Part shown: positions 41,589 through 53,021 of the stretch, piece by piece
How positions within the stretch are numbered: the first letter of the stretch is position 1
Layout: every line of letters begins with the position of its first letter
Assembly (NCBI GenBank): GCA_949752745.1
Contig: OX457025.1
Location: 52,919,869 to 52,983,868, forward strand
Direction of reading: 5' to 3'
Length of the DNA: 64,000 nt
From: Protula sp. h YS-2021
Lineage: Eukaryota; Annelida; Polychaeta; Sabellida; Serpulidae
Position numbers and translations under genes: made by a program
The notes under the pieces: model-generated
What the model saw: only the letters and a program-made list of their open reading frames with translations
Told to the model about the DNA's origin: nothing
Databases searched by the model: none

Positions 41589-42109
41589 TTGTGTCCGGTT
41601 GGGGTCTGCACCTTCGACGATAGCTTGTATATAAAATACTGTATAGCGTAAGATGCAAAAAAAAAGTCAAATTTGACTTGACAGCAGTTTGCAGTTTGAA
41701 AGGACTTAGGCTTTGCCCGTGCGGCACTGCTCTCTCCTGTACGGCACCGCTCTTCCCCTGCGGCACTGCGCTTTTAGCGCGCTCTTGCCATGAATTTGGT
41801 GTTTTGGACCGACACACTGTGCTTATATACTGCACATTTCTGACCGTATTACAGTAAAAACTGCAGATCGTTACCACTGTAGAGAAGGAACAGGACTCCC
41901 ACGTGACAATCACGTGCTCGTCCCAGCTGTGCGTTTAAAACCTGTTCCAATAAGCAATACTGCGCCATATACTCGCTGTATCGCTTGTTTTTTTTTGTTT
42001 GTTTTTTTTTTTACTTTAAAAGCCATGTTTGACCGACCTGTGGTGTGCTGATCATCCAACTCCTACATTATTATCATGACAAGCAAGCCTCAAGTGCTCA
42101 GCTGGCTTA
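41589..42109. other. Non-coding stretch
   Basis: A minus-strand open frame at 41,488-41,913 overlaps the element end and has no recognised motif. A T-rich run is at 41,989-42,012. Confidence 0.35.
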
Positions 42110-42119
42110 GAAACCCATT

Positions 42120-42390
42120 GACCCTCGGTGATACTCTTTGACACTCGCTAGCACCATTTGACACTCAGTGACACCCTCTGACATTCGGTGACACTCTTTT
42201 ACATTCGGCGACACCCTTTGGCATTCGCTGACTTTCTTTGATACTCGCTGACACCCTTTGATACTTGCTGACACCCTTGGATACTCGATGACACCCTTTG
42301 GCACTCGATGACATCCTTTGATACTCAGTGACATCCTTTTTACACACGGTGACACTCAGTGACACCCTTGACACTCAGTGACAGTGATAT
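42120..42390. repeat. 20-bp minisatellite
   Basis: About thirteen units of TGACACTCGCTGACACCCTT with variation. A short outlier of the same repeat lies at about 42,710-42,760. Confidence 0.85.
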
Positions 42391-42809
42391 CCATTGAACC
42401 TACATCATAACGTTTAATTCATGAAAAAACTGAGATCTAGCCGAAAATTATTTGTCCGGCTGAAAAAGTGTATCTCTCTTTAGACGTGCTAAATATGTGC
42501 CTGAACAAATTATCTTTAAGTAGATGCCTCTAAGCACGTTATTGGTTTTGAGCTAGAATATCAGACTAGCATCGAACTTACATGAACTTTAACGGAAACC
42601 CAAACCCTTGCCTCATCGTTAGCTGCTCATGTACATCAGAAAACTTTTGAGTCATCCGGCTTAAGACGGACAAGGGAAAAAAGTCCTCCGCTGTCTTAGG
42701 AACGTACTGACACTCAAGTGACACCCTTTGACACTCAGTAACACAGTGATACCCATTGAGACTGCGCCAAGATGTTTAATTCTTGAAAAAAAGCTGATCA
42801 CTAGAGTAC

Positions 42810-43330
42810 AATTAGCACAGATCTGTCAGTACAGACCATTAAGTACGGGCCGATAAATAAAGACCAATTAGTACAGGGCAAATAGAGCAGACCAACTAGT
42901 ACAGGTCCGTTGGCATTGGCTGATAAGTAGTCTAATTAATGAGAGTCAGTAGGTACAGGCTATTTAGGTTGGGGAAATCTTAAGTATAGACCCACAGCTG
43001 TCTGTTCCGTGCGTGTCGTTAAGATTAAGTGGCATTTCTTGTTAGCCTTTCTTTTGCCCTGATTTCATTTTTTCCCCGAATGTTTCCTTGGCACGTCCTT
43101 CCCACTCACATTGTTGATTGAGTGAAACGCTAAAGACGAGACGATTTAGTACAGGCCAATCAGTACAGGGCAATCAGTACAGGGGAAGTAGTACCACCCA
43201 GTAAGAACAGGCCAATAATTACATGCCAGTTCTTAGCAGCCAAAAAATACTGCATGTTTAATTAGTGCAAGCCAATTAGTACGCGCAAATAAATGTGTGC
43301 CATTCAGTACAGGCCGACTATTATAGCCCA
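42810..43330. repeat. ~16-bp minisatellite (CAGTACAGGCCAATTA type), interrupted
   Basis: Units such as AATTAGTACAGGGCAAA and CAGTACAGGCCAATCAG occur at 42,810-42,960 and again at 43,140-43,330, with a SINE-like insert between. Confidence 0.7.
42965..43130 (+). mobile_element. SINE-like element, family C, inside a minisatellite
   Basis: Contains the family motifs GGGGAAATCTTAAGTATAGACCC, CTGTTCCGTGCGTG and the T/C-rich middle, diverged. It splits the 16-bp array. Confidence 0.55.
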
Positions 43331-43720
43331 ACAAGTGTCTCACTGACATCTCATATTGTGTGCTCAGACAAGACACCTCAGTGACATTGTCACATTGTGT
43401 CCTCAGACAAGACACCTCATTCACATTGTCACATTGTGTGCTCAGACAAGACACCTCACTGACATTGCCAGATTGTGTGCTCAGACAAGACACCTCACTG
43501 TCATTGTCATATTGTGTGCTCAGACAAGACACCTCAGTGACATTGTCACATTATGTGCTCAGAAAAGACACTCAGTGACATTGTCATATTGTGTGCTCAG
43601 ACAAGACACCTCATAGACATTGTCACATTGTGTGCTCAGACAAGACACCTCACTGAAATTGTTACTTTGTGCTAACAGACAAAACCCCTCAATGACATTG
43701 TAGCATTGACGCTGACATTG
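43330..43720. repeat. 39-bp minisatellite
   Basis: About ten units with GTGTGCTCAGACAAGACACC followed by TCACTGACATTGTCACATT. 39 is a multiple of three, so both strands show spurious repetitive open frames. Confidence 0.92.
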
Positions 43721-44336
43721 AAAATTCTGTTTCTCGACACTCAAAAACAGCGGGACGCAGACTCAAAATAGAAAGCCTCTGTGTTTTAAGAAGTATAAAT
43801 AAACATTAAACAACAATCTAAAGATTACGAAATTCTAGCTGCCTTCCGCTCTGAATAAATATAAAGCGACACGTCGCAATTTTAGCAAAAGTTTCTGTAT
43901 TCATATCATTACCAAATGAATGATCCCGTTGCACAGCATTTTGGCGGCGATGGCGCTTAAAAATGTTCAGAAATATGCAGCAGTATCAATTGATTCTAAT
44001 TGATTAATTAGAATTAGTAAATGTTAATTATGTAAAGACCTGATTGTTATTGCGTATCGTTAGGATGATAGAATATATATATCGAAAAAAGCTGGAAAAA
44101 TATGAGCTAGGCGTGAATCCCCCCTCCCGTCTTTGGGACCATTTTGGAGTCCTGGCCAGGGGCGAAGTTCATTGGTTGATACAGAGGGTGAATTGGAGTA
44201 CATCAACCCTCTAAGCGGCCGACCGGTTTATTATTAAATTAAAGATGAATGGATTTCACGGATGTCACGTGATTAAGGCTGGTGTATGACGTCATCACGT
44301 AAAAATCTCGTGTGCGAAATTTCTCAGCTGCTGAAC
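43721..44336. other. Non-coding stretch
   Basis: No gene or known repeat recognised. Confidence 0.35.
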
Positions 44337-44387
44337 ATAATAATAACAATAATAATAATAACAACAATAATAATAACAATAATAAAG
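44337..44387. repeat. (AAT/AAC)n microsatellite, LINE 3' tail
   Basis: On the minus strand it reads TTATTATTG repeats directly after TATATAAATAGTCTTTATTATT, the typical end of L2/CR1-type LINEs. Confidence 0.8.
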
Positions 44388-44939
44388 ACTATTTATATAA
44401 CCCCCTATCAGCATTAGCTCAAAGGGCTTTACAGTATAATACTGGATACAATACAATACTGTTAAATAGAACTATGACACATGAAATCATTTAGCAACAG
44501 TATGACTAGATTACAATAAAATTAGACTAGGAATTAAAAGATACATCACAAATACGCTTATCTAAAAAGATATGTTTTGAGACTTTTCTTAAATAAATGA
44601 ATCGACTGGCAATTATGAATTTCTAGGGGCAGGGCATTCCACAGTTTTGGACCAGCATTTGAGAAAGCTCTATTTCCATAAGTAGATTTGACCAGTTTTT
44701 GACTTAGCAGTTTGTTTGCTGTTGACCAAGTGACTCTTTCATGTTTTTAAAAACTTACTAGATTACACTAATACTGCGATGCTTGGTTCTTAATGACATT
44801 AAAAATAATCACTAAAATTTTGTATTCAATTAGTTGATTGACTGGTAACCAATGTAAGTCTTGGAGAACTGGTTGAATATGGTTTCTTTGGTCAATACGG
44901 CATATTAGTCTGGCAGATCGATTTTGGACAAGTTGTAGT

Positions 44940-45164
44940 TTAGTCCGCGATTTCTGCGAAACACCAAAACAAAAGAGAATTACAGTAAACCAAACGTGAA
45001 ATCACATAGACTTGAACTAGTGCCTGGGTCGCGTCTTGTGTGAGACATTTGCGTATTTTCCCGATTGATTTCAGATAAAAAAGACAGGTTGATATTTTCT
45101 TGTTCATAAATTTTGACATGGTCAGTCTCTGGTCAAAAACTGCCCCTAGTGACAAAGGATTCAC
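44940..45164 (-). pseudogene. LINE reverse transcriptase thumb fragment
   Basis: Encodes PLSLGAVFDQRLTMSKFMNK, FYLKSIGKIRKCLTQDAT and VISRLVYCNSLLFW, the conserved region after the RT palm in L2/CR1-like elements. A stop and a frame change separate it from both neighbours. Confidence 0.8.
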
Positions 45165-45504
45165 CGGACAAAATTGACTGATCCCCGACGCGTACCGAAA
45201 TAGATGAACAAGATTTCAGACTATGTGATGATCCAAATAGAATAAGTTCAGTTTTGTTATCGTTTACGTGCAAGTAGTTGGCTATCATCCAGTCCCTCAT
45301 ATTGCCTATGCATGAATTTAGCACATCTAGACTGTCAGCATTATCCAGCGCAAGGTAAAGCTGAGCGTCGTCTGCATAAAAGCTATGACCAATTGAATTG
45401 TTCCGTGCGATGTCACTCAGTGGTGCCGTATATAGAATAAAAAGGATCGGCCCAAGGATGGATCCGTGTGGTACTCCCAAAAGAAGGGTGGCTTTATTTG
45501 ACAT
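45133..45504 (-). pseudogene. LINE reverse transcriptase fragment with YADD motif
   Basis: 123 residues: GVPHGSILGPILF (RT motif with Q replaced by H), FYADDAQLYLALDNADSLD with the two catalytic Asp, then LHVNDNKTELILFGS. The frame then shifts to 44,940-45,164 (about residue 115 onward), which continues the RT thumb region. Confidence 0.85.
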
Positions 45505-45600
45505 TTGATTGTCAATAAAAACAGTTTGTTGTCAGGCATCCAAGTAGCTTTCTGTCCAGGCTAACATCGAAGAAAGTTGAAACTTGGTTGGATTGTTGCT

Positions 45601-46079
45601 TGGTAGGTCCGAAAGAAACTATAATTTTTTTTCGCGAGTTGAACGATCAAATGCGGCGTATGACGTCATCGCGTTAAATATGTATCTTTTGAACCAGCCA
45701 AGGTGTTCTATATATAGGAGCTGTTTTGTATCTATTAGCATTGTTTGGAGAAGCATTTGTCGATTTAAAAGTGGGTCATCTGATATCTTGTGTTATGAGA
45801 AGTAGCTCACCATTTTGGCACCGAAATGCCTCCCCCCTTCTCCCACCGAGGTGCGTCATATGATGCACAGTTACGAAGAATGCATTTCTAGTGCTTTTTG
45901 GCTGATCGGAATGTACGAAGACAAGGTAGGATATCATGGCTATAACTACACTTATGGTACAGACCGTTACCGTTGCCTTGGGTAAAAGGGTTAGAGTTGC
46001 GTGAAAAGTCCTACATTTAATAGCTGGGGTGCGTGTGAAGATGATGGTTAGCAAAACCAAAAAAAGTCCAAACCTCCTT
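45601..46079. other. Non-coding stretch
   Basis: No supported feature. Confidence 0.35.
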
Positions 46080-46290
46080 CAAGACCTGGATAAAAAGATG
46101 TAAGTAAGACCAGTTTGTCGTGACTAATTCCAGATTCGGGTAAAAAGAGGTACGGTAAAACCTGCCTTCTTGACCAACTTCCGGACCCGGATAAAAATGT
46201 AACGTACAGTAAAACTACTGTAGGACCAATTTCAGATCTTGATAAGAAGTGCCCACAGTAAAACCCGTTTTAGTGACCACCTTCCAGACT
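46080..46290. repeat. ~61-bp minisatellite, about four units
   Basis: Units share CCAGATTCGGGTAAAAAG-like and GTAAAACCTGCCTTCTTGAC-like parts at about 61-bp spacing, well diverged. Confidence 0.65.
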
Positions 46291-46535
46291 CAGATGAAAA
46301 TAGACTGTTTTGCTTATTTTGAATTTTTTACAATGAATTATGGTTATGTTTGCAGAAATGAATATTTTATTTCAGTAATTAAAAAAAAAGATTTTTTTTT
46401 GAGGGAAGGGGGCATTATGGGTTTAGTCGGGGAGACGTTTGTTTTTGTTTACAAAAACAAGAAATAAGTAGGTGTCGATTATAAGTGTATAATATAAACC
46501 TGTACTCTTATGTTTTGTGTGCACTGGCCGCTCTG

Positions 46536-46795
46536 TACCAGCCTCGGTGGCCTAGTAGTTAGAGTGTCCGCCTCGAGACTGGAAGATCGTGGGTTCAAAT
46601 CCCGGTCGGATCATACCTAAGACTTTAAAATTGGGACTTCTCCTTGCTACCCTGTGAGGCACTCCACATGTAAGGGTTAGAAGGAGGGCTGGAATGCCCC
46701 ATTTCAGTATTTTTAATGTGGCAGGGGGATCCCGATATGACCATAGCAAGTGAAAGGGATCTAAATAACAATACAATGCAATACAATACTCACCG
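46536..46795 (+). mobile_element. tRNA-derived SINE, near full length
   Basis: The tRNA-like head begins CCAGCCTCGGTGGCCTAGTA (A-box region) and has the B box GGGTTCAAATCCCGGTC. The body contains TGCTACCCTGTGAGGCACTC and GGCAGGGGGATCCCGATATG, and ends in AATAC/AATGC repeats. It is the most complete copy and defines the family here. Confidence 0.85.
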
Positions 46796-46799
46796 CTCT

Positions 46800-46985
46800 A
46801 GTTAGAATAGATCCACTGCTATCTGCCCCGTGCATGGCATCAGAGGGACTAATCGGAACTCCTTTTACTATTTCTATATTCTTTCTTTTTCCCACTTGTT
46901 CCTTTAGCAAAGGCGTCAAAATAGTCTTCATAGTCCCTGAAGGGGACGTTAACATCAAACTGATCACTAAACTAGCCAAGAGTAT
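46800..46985 (+). mobile_element. SINE-like element, family C (diverged)
   Basis: CCACTGCTATCTGCCCCGTG, TTTTACTATTTC, TTTCCCACTTGTTCCTTTAG and GGGGACGTTAACATCAAAC follow the family order seen at 49,789 and 50,234. Confidence 0.6.
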
Positions 46986-47019
46986 TGACAGCCAGGACTT
47001 GCCAGGAGAATGTGGCTTG

Positions 47020-47250
47020 TGTAGTCGTCAGCAGTAACTTGTGACGTGTCATCAGCCATTAGTCTGTGACTTTGTGCAGCCATCAGCCAGGAGAAAGTGA
47101 CGTGTGCAGTCACCAGCCAGAGGATAGTGACGTGTGCAGTCATTAGCCAGGAGCTTGTGACTTGTGCAGTCATCAGCCAGAGGCTACTAACGTGTACAGT
47201 CATTAGCCGGGAGCTTGTGACTTGTGCAGTCAGTCAGGAGACTGTGGCGT
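47020..47250. repeat. 30-bp minisatellite, about seven units
   Basis: Units of CTTGTGACTTGTGCAGTCAT followed by CAGCCAGGAG, with variation. Confidence 0.85.
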
Positions 47251-48595
47251 GTTTAGTCTTGCATTTGAGGACTTGAGCATTTTACGTAGCTAAAAATCCG
47301 AATGGCAAAAAAAAAATCCGCAATTCGTCTGGAAAAGCAGCACACGACACGGAACACGAGCTTTTTATAATAAGATAAGCATTTAAACTTTGTTTAATCT
47401 CCACTTATCTGCACTTGTCTACTTGTCTGGTTTTGTGTATCTTTGTTTCAAGAGTAGAGAATCACTGACACAAGGGACGAAAATGTGCAGCCAGTACAGG
47501 GGGTATTCAAAGGCGAATCGGCGACGAGGAAGACAGCTGGTACGTTTATACTCTGTGTTGTATATAAACTATACACCGGCACCCAGCTTTGTAGCTGTGG
47601 CCATAGTATTGTAGAAAAGTGTATGTAACAGTGTGCTTTTTTGGTCTGGGAGTGCGGAGACGGAAATGCAGTTCAGGGATTCGGTAACTCGAAATTCGAT
47701 AAGTCGAAATACTCTGTTTTATAGTCACAACCCATCTCGCACAAATTATTCCACATAGACACTGATTCAACATAGTGAAATCATTCTGTTGTTTTAAGCG
47801 CTTTGTCACTGCGTCAAAAGATCGCTGGACTTCTTTCTTTGTTTTTATTTATTTATTTATTTATTCATATGGCATTTTCTTCTGATTTTATAAAAATAGG
47901 TGTAAAAAATAAAGCCATGTTTGGCGAGTAGAAAACCTCCTTTACAACCAATGCCTTTGTTACATTGACAGGTTTCGGAAGGGAAGAGAGAAGAAAAGAG
48001 AAAAGATAAGTAAAACTTTCTTCCTGGTCAGGTTAGGTACAGCAAAGCCAGGGAAAATGAGTTGTAAGCAGTGTAAGCAATTAGGCGTGTGTGACACATA
48101 CTTAGTGTGTGTGATTTTGTTTCAGTTTCAGTTGTGTGGCCCTTTTTTAGTGTGTTTAACCCTGGTTTAGTGGGTTCGAGTGTTAATGTGTGTGTGTGTT
48201 GCCCTAAGACCTCACTGATTCTCTTGCTCTACCCCTCTCTTTGACTTTGCCTTGCGCCAACTTTGCAACCACTTTGGCTGGATGGGAGGGGGGGAGATGG
48301 TTGAACGGGGGAGGGGGGGCTGGTATGTTGTCGTATTTATAAAGCTGGCGTCACTGTAGTTGGGCTTCCTTATTTATTTTCAGAAATTTCCCTTTGCACC
48401 TGTTTCATGTAAAACACTTAAAATTTAAATATTGGGTGCGTGTTTTTTCTGGTTTAACGGATTACTCAAAAATTAAAAAAAAATGAATAGAATAAAAGCA
48501 TAAATACAGTTAGCACAGGCGGTGAACTCGGATTGACACAAGGGGACTTTTCGTTATAATGTTTTTAATTTTTGTTGCCAAAATATATTATTTTT
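47251..48595. other. Non-coding stretch
   Basis: Contains a (TTTA)n run near 47,845 and G-rich/TGTG-rich patches near 48,180-48,330; no gene signal. Confidence 0.4.
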
Positions 48596-48690
48596 AGCCC
48601 CCAACTGGAGGCTTTGGCCCCACGAGGGGAGCTATTGGTTTAGGTGTTGTCCGTCCGTCCGTCCATCTGTCTGTCACTTAATGTTGAAAT
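48596..48690. repeat. GTCCGTCC-containing dispersed repeat
   Basis: GCCCCCAACTGGAGGCTTTG...GTTGTCCGTCCGTCCGTCC. A similar layout (AGCCAATATTGGCTGAAGGC, then CCGTCCGTCCGTCTGTCC) occurs at 53,797-53,865. GTCCGTCC also occurs near 8,580 and 36,483 and, reversed, inside the BEL LTR ends. Confidence 0.6.
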
Positions 48691-49520
48691 CGACGAAAAA
48701 TTGTCGAAGTGGGAAAAATGGTCAAAGGTGTCACATTCCTGGATCGAACTTTGCGTAAACACGATATTTTGTCGTCGCCGTATCTCTTCAACTATCAGGC
48801 GGACTGATTTGATAATTCACGGACTTAACAAATATATCATGTAGATGTGCAACGGTGTATTAATGTTGAAATCAACGAAAACTTGACGAAATGGGAAGCT
48901 GTCTATTGTATTCTTTGTAAAATGCCGTCTTACCGTGAATATATAATTTTAATTGGGCTCATGTAATATTAAAATCCACATGTAAGTGAATTTTAATGTA
49001 AAATGTAGGGTCATTTATAAACGTTATATTTTTAAATATTGAAAATTCTTTTAATTTTTAAATGGTTGAAAAACAGTTTTTCAATTTGCCCTCTCAAATT
49101 TCTATATTTTTTCTAATACGGGTATTCATATTAAATTAATATTGATTTGATTCAATTGAAAGAGTTAAAGACTTCAGGTCAAAAAGAGAATGCAGGCCCA
49201 TTCATGTTTCAGGGGTGGTCTATACATAACCAGCCCTGAACGTCCTCCAGCAACTTTATAGACTGTTTAAAAAAAAAACAAAAGAAAAAACATGGAGTCT
49301 AACATTTGATGATCTATCATTTTTTTGTCACCCATACGCTCCATAATCAGCAGGAATTAGAAGACCAGCCAAACAAACAAACAAACAAACCGGACAGAAA
49401 TGCCTGTTGCAGCTTAGGAATGAGCTAGATTCACTTAGGAATCAGCGACATTCACTCAGGAATTCCCCAGATGGTTCTCTGCCGGAAACTTACATTCTTG
49501 TCGATACGCCAGTAATTGGC
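48691..49520. other. Non-coding stretch
   Basis: A (CAAA)n run at about 49,373-49,391; otherwise nothing supported. Confidence 0.4.
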
Positions 49521-49788
49521 CAAGTGGGGACATTTATAATTTTTTGGTAGCTAATTTTCAAAATGCTTCTAATGGCACAATTTCTATCGGATTTCTGTCA
49601 AATTTTGTACGAATGTTAACGGGATAGGTCTCTGTTCAGATTTTGGCCGAATAGGTGACATTTTCAAATTTTTTGGTAGCCAGTTTTCCAAAGATTTTTT
49701 CTTCGACGATTTTGATCGGATTATCTTTGCATAAATGTTACTGTTTATTCCCCGTGTAAACGAGGGATATATTTATGAGCCTGTCGGT

Positions 49789-50008
49789 CTTCCCCCTGTG
49801 GGGTGGGGGAATCTTAAGAATACACCCACTGCGTTCTGTTCCGTGTATGGCGTAAGAGGCAACTAAGTGGAATTTCTTTCTTAGTCCGCTTTTACTATTT
49901 CTTCATTCTTCCTTCTTTTTTCCCACTTGTTTCTTTAGCAAGTGCGTCCTAATATACCCATCCTAGTTGGCAAACGGGACGTTTAACACGAAACAAACAA
50001 TCAAACTC
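49789..50008 (+). mobile_element. SINE-like element, family C
   Basis: It begins CCCCCTGTGGGGTGGGGGAA, with TTAAGAATACACCCACTGCG, TTCTGTTCCGTGTATGGCGT, a pyrimidine-rich middle and an A/C-rich tail (GAAACAAACAATCAAAC). It has no tRNA boxes that I can see. Confidence 0.75.
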
Positions 50009-50233
50009 TCTGCCTGACTGTACGCAGGAAACACATGGTTCTTTACGCGCAAATTCTCAAAAACTCTTAAAGACACGGTCGGATTTTTTTATACAGTGAA
50101 AATATATATATATTGTAGCTATTATTTTTGGAATGGGTGAAAAATTGACAAAAAGACAATTTGTCACAAATTGCGAAAAATTACTTTGGAGTTCGCAATT
50201 GTGTGATGTTTTGTCCGCGATCCGCCAGAAATT

Positions 50234-50458
50234 GGTCCCCCTGTCGGTAGGGGGGGGGGAATCTTGAATACACCCCACTCACTGCGTTCTGTTCCGTGTA
50301 TGGCGTAAGAAGCCACTAATCGGTATTTCATTCTTTCTTACTCTTCTTTTACTATTTCTTCTTCCTTCTGTTTTCCCACTTGTTTCTTTAGCTAGTGCAT
50401 CCTAATATGCCCATTCTAGTTGGTTATCGGAACGTTAAACACCAAACAAATAAACAAA
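50234..50458 (+). mobile_element. SINE-like element, family C, with 9-bp target duplication
   Basis: The same family as at 49,789. CCAGAAATT at 50,225-50,233 recurs at 50,459-50,467 right after the ACAAATAAACAAA tail, a target duplication typical of LINE-mediated retroposition. Confidence 0.8.
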
Positions 50459-50620
50459 CCAGAAATTTGCTAAATGGGGGCATTTATGTAAATGAGTAGC
50501 CATTTTCAAAATGCATCTGCCACAGTTTTGCTGGATTTCTTTTGACCGAATTTTCAGTTTTCAATAACCGGTTTTTAAATGTCTTTAGACCCCGGCTGGA
50601 CACAATGTCTCCTGGACAGC

Positions 50621-51090
50621 CTTGTTTTATTCTGGATAAAAACTGACAAATTTTTTGTTGAGACCTGGCACCTTATCCTGGCAGTCAGGAACTTTGAGGC
50701 CTGATCTTCTGAGAACGAATAAGTGCAGAACATTAGGAGAACTGGAGTATGAGGAGGGGAGGTGATATCTCCTCGTATTTATAGAATTCTCAATATAAAT
50801 GCATCTTAACGGGTTGAAAAGGTATAGCTTTATTTATGTATATATGTGTATTTATGTAAATGTAGCATTCTAGTTTTGGGAGCAAAACTATTTGTCATTT
50901 TAAGAATTAAATTTCGAGGAAAATGACGATGAGGAATCATGCGCAAACATTTCTACTTCTATAGTATTTTTGTAGCCGGTGGGGTGGGGAATGAAGAAGG
51001 AAGAGAGTCTTATACCGGAAGTAGGGTGTTCAGGTGCTATTTCAGGAAAACGTGCAGAGAGTAGGTATTTGGCACTGGTATGGTTAAGGC
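50621..51090. other. Non-coding stretch
   Basis: No supported feature. Confidence 0.35.
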
Positions 51091-51099
51091 ATTTTCACT

Positions 51100-51310
51100 C
51101 CGGTCAGTACTACCTCCTGTATATTGGTAAGTAAGTGATCGAAGAGGTCAATAAGTACTACCTCTTGTATATTGATGGGAGAATGATCAAACAGGTCCAT
51201 CAGCACTACGTCCTGCGTTTTGATAGGTTAATGATCAAATAGGTCAACCAGCAATATATATCCTCATGTAGTCAGTCAGTACCACCTCCTGCGTATCACT
51301 AAGTAAATGA
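51100..51310. repeat. ~57-bp minisatellite, about four units
   Basis: Units share GTCAGTACTACCTCCTGTAT and TGATCAAATAGGTCA-like parts, strongly diverged. Confidence 0.65.
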
Positions 51311-51845
51311 TCTTAGGTCTTGCAAAAATCTAACACTGCTGAAATATTCTTCCTTTTTCATTGCCGTCCTGTGAGGGCGTATTCAAGGGATGACTCAGCT
51401 GCTCGTCTTTTTGAGATCTGCACGATACCACTGAATTTAAGGGACATGTGTTATCAGGGGCGAAATGGTGTTATAGAACCCTGAAAACCGCGATGACTAT
51501 CCGGTCAATCCAATTCTTTTGTACTTGCCATTGAAAGTTGGATGGCTTTGTGAAAAGAAAACACGTTGTTTTCAACTGGGAAACTTCTTTTAAAAAGCCG
51601 AAAGGACAGTGCCGAGCTGATGCCATATGAGCGGTTTCCTGTGCTAAATATTCACCACCTGAATTTACAAAGTTACAAACTTTGTGGTCAGCAACTTCTC
51701 CTTTCAGTGATACTCCCTCATCAAACACACGCACATACTGACTGTCGCATGACACTGGGCCAGTGCACACTACCCCTTCACATAACACTGGGCTAGTGCC
51801 CACCTCCCCTTCAGATGACATTGGGCTAGTATCCACTATCCCTTC

Positions 51846-52036
51846 ACCCCCCTGTGGGGTGTGGGAATCTTAAGAATACACCCACTGCATTCTATTCCGT
51901 GCGTGGCATAAGAGGCGGCTAATCGGGATTTCTTTTTCTCTAACTCTTCTTTTACTTTTTCTTCATTCTTCCTTCTATTTCTCCCTCTTGTTTCTTTAAG
52001 AAGTGCGTCCTAATTTACCTATCTTAGTTGATAAAC
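51846..52036 (+). mobile_element. SINE-like element, family C, inside the 33-bp array
   Basis: CCCCCTGTGGGGTGTGGGAA, TTAAGAATACACCCACTGCA and the usual middle; truncated at GATAAACGGG before the tail. Confidence 0.75.
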
Positions 52037-52039
52037 GGG

Positions 52040-52145
52040 TTTGGTTTGGTTTCGTTTATTGGTGTTTTAATCCCTTTCAGCGATCTCAGCGATATATTAG
52101 GAATACCCTGCTACATTATACTGAAATGGGCCATTCCAGTTTGAA
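52040..52145 (-). mobile_element. tRNA-SINE-related 3' fragment, reverse orientation
   Basis: On the minus strand AACTGGAATGGCCCATTTCA, GTATAATGTAGCAGGG and GAAAGGGATTAAAACACC match the body and end of the tRNA-derived SINE. Confidence 0.55.
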
Positions 52146-52845
52146 TCCTCAAGGGGGTCATAATTGAGTGCACAGCTAATAGGCACGAGCATGACACTGG
52201 GGCAGTGTCAACTACCCCTTCACACGACACTATGCCAGTGGCCACTACCCTATCATATGACACTGTGCCAGTGACCAGTACCACTTCACATGACACTTTG
52301 CCGGTTGCCACTTCCCCTTCACATGACACTATATCAGTATGCCAGTGGCCACTACCCGATCATATGACACTGTGCAGTGGCCACTACACCTTCACATGGC
52401 ACTTTGCCATTGGCCACTGCCCCATCACATAACACCATGCTAGTGACCAGTACCCCTTCACATGACACTTCGCCAGTGGCCACTGCCACTTCACATCACA
52501 CTATGCCAGTGGCCACTACCCGATCATGACACTGCTGTGGCCACTGCATGACATTATGAAGTGGCCACTCCTCCTTCACATGACAACATGCCAGTGGTCC
52601 TATCCCTTCACATGACACTGGCAGTGGCGAGTACCCCTTCACTTGACACTTTGTCAGTGGCCACTACCCCTTCACATGACACTGCCAGTGTCCACTCCCC
52701 CTTCACAGAACACTGCCAGTGGCCCTACCCCTTCACATGACACTATGCCAGTGCCCACTTTTTCGTGGCACTATTTCAGTGGCCACTCAGTGACCACCAC
52801 TTAAGAATTCTGTGGTGCAGACTGCCCTTTCACATTTCGCTCTTC

Positions 52846-52990
52846 CTCCTATGGGTTTGGGGAAATCGCAAGAATACACCGACTGCGTTCTGCTCCGTAC
52901 ATGGTGTAAGAGGCGACCATTTCTAGCCCTTCTTTTTAACCCAGCCGACTTTAGGAACTTGAATGTATGTGCGTATGTTTCTTTTTCTTT
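52846..52990 (+). mobile_element. SINE-like element, family C, truncated
   Basis: GGTTTGGGGAAATCGCAAGA, ATACACCGACTGCGTTCTGC and GTGTAAGAGGCGACC follow the family order at the end of the 33-bp array. Confidence 0.65.
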
Positions 52991-53021
52991 AAAATACTAC
53001 TCCTCCTACAGTTTTGTCTAG

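Larger units (their letters stand above)
44388..45600 (-). mobile_element. 5'-truncated L2/CR1-type LINE
   Basis: The minus strand carries the C-terminal half of a non-LTR reverse transcriptase and a short 3' UTR. RT signatures are GVPHGSILGPILF, the catalytic FYADDAQLY, LHVNDNKTELILFGS, GAVFDQRLTMSKF, ISRLVYCNSLLF, and beyond the annotated frames NRSARLICRIDQRNH and DLHWLPVNQLIEYKI. The 3' end has GTAAAGCCCTTTGAG and GGGTTATATAAATAG before the microsatellite. Endonuclease and N-terminal RT are missing, as is common after incomplete target-primed reverse transcription. It has several frame breaks and is inactive. Confidence 0.85.
49520..50620. repeat. Diverged ~120-bp repeat split by two SINE-like elements
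   Basis: Similar stretches (CGCCAGTAATTGG, GGGGACATTTATAATTTTTT, GGTAGCCATTTTCAAAATGC-like) occur near 49,510, 49,630, 50,215 and 50,470, and weakly at 53,390-53,640. Confidence 0.5.
51740..52800. repeat. ~33-bp minisatellite (CCAGTGGCCACTACCCCTTC), split by a SINE
   Basis: Units of about 33 bp (CATGACACTATGCCAGTGGC + CACTACCCCTTCA) start at about 51,740 and are cut at 51,845 by a family C element and other repeat DNA. They resume at about 52,190 and run to about 52,800 with many length variants (roughly 20 units in all). Confidence 0.9.

Noticed and set aside
43233..43616. Repetitive open frames on both strands (SCLSTQ and CAQTRHL types)
   Set aside because: The 39-bp unit is a multiple of three and lacks stops, so all frames look open.
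42120..43720. CRISPR-like arrays
   Set aside because: Units are contiguous without unique spacers, in an animal genome with introns and retrotransposons. These are minisatellites.
46536..46620. A functional tRNA gene
   Set aside because: The A- and B-box-like head is part of a repeated SINE, does not fold into a full cloverleaf by eye and is followed by the SINE body.
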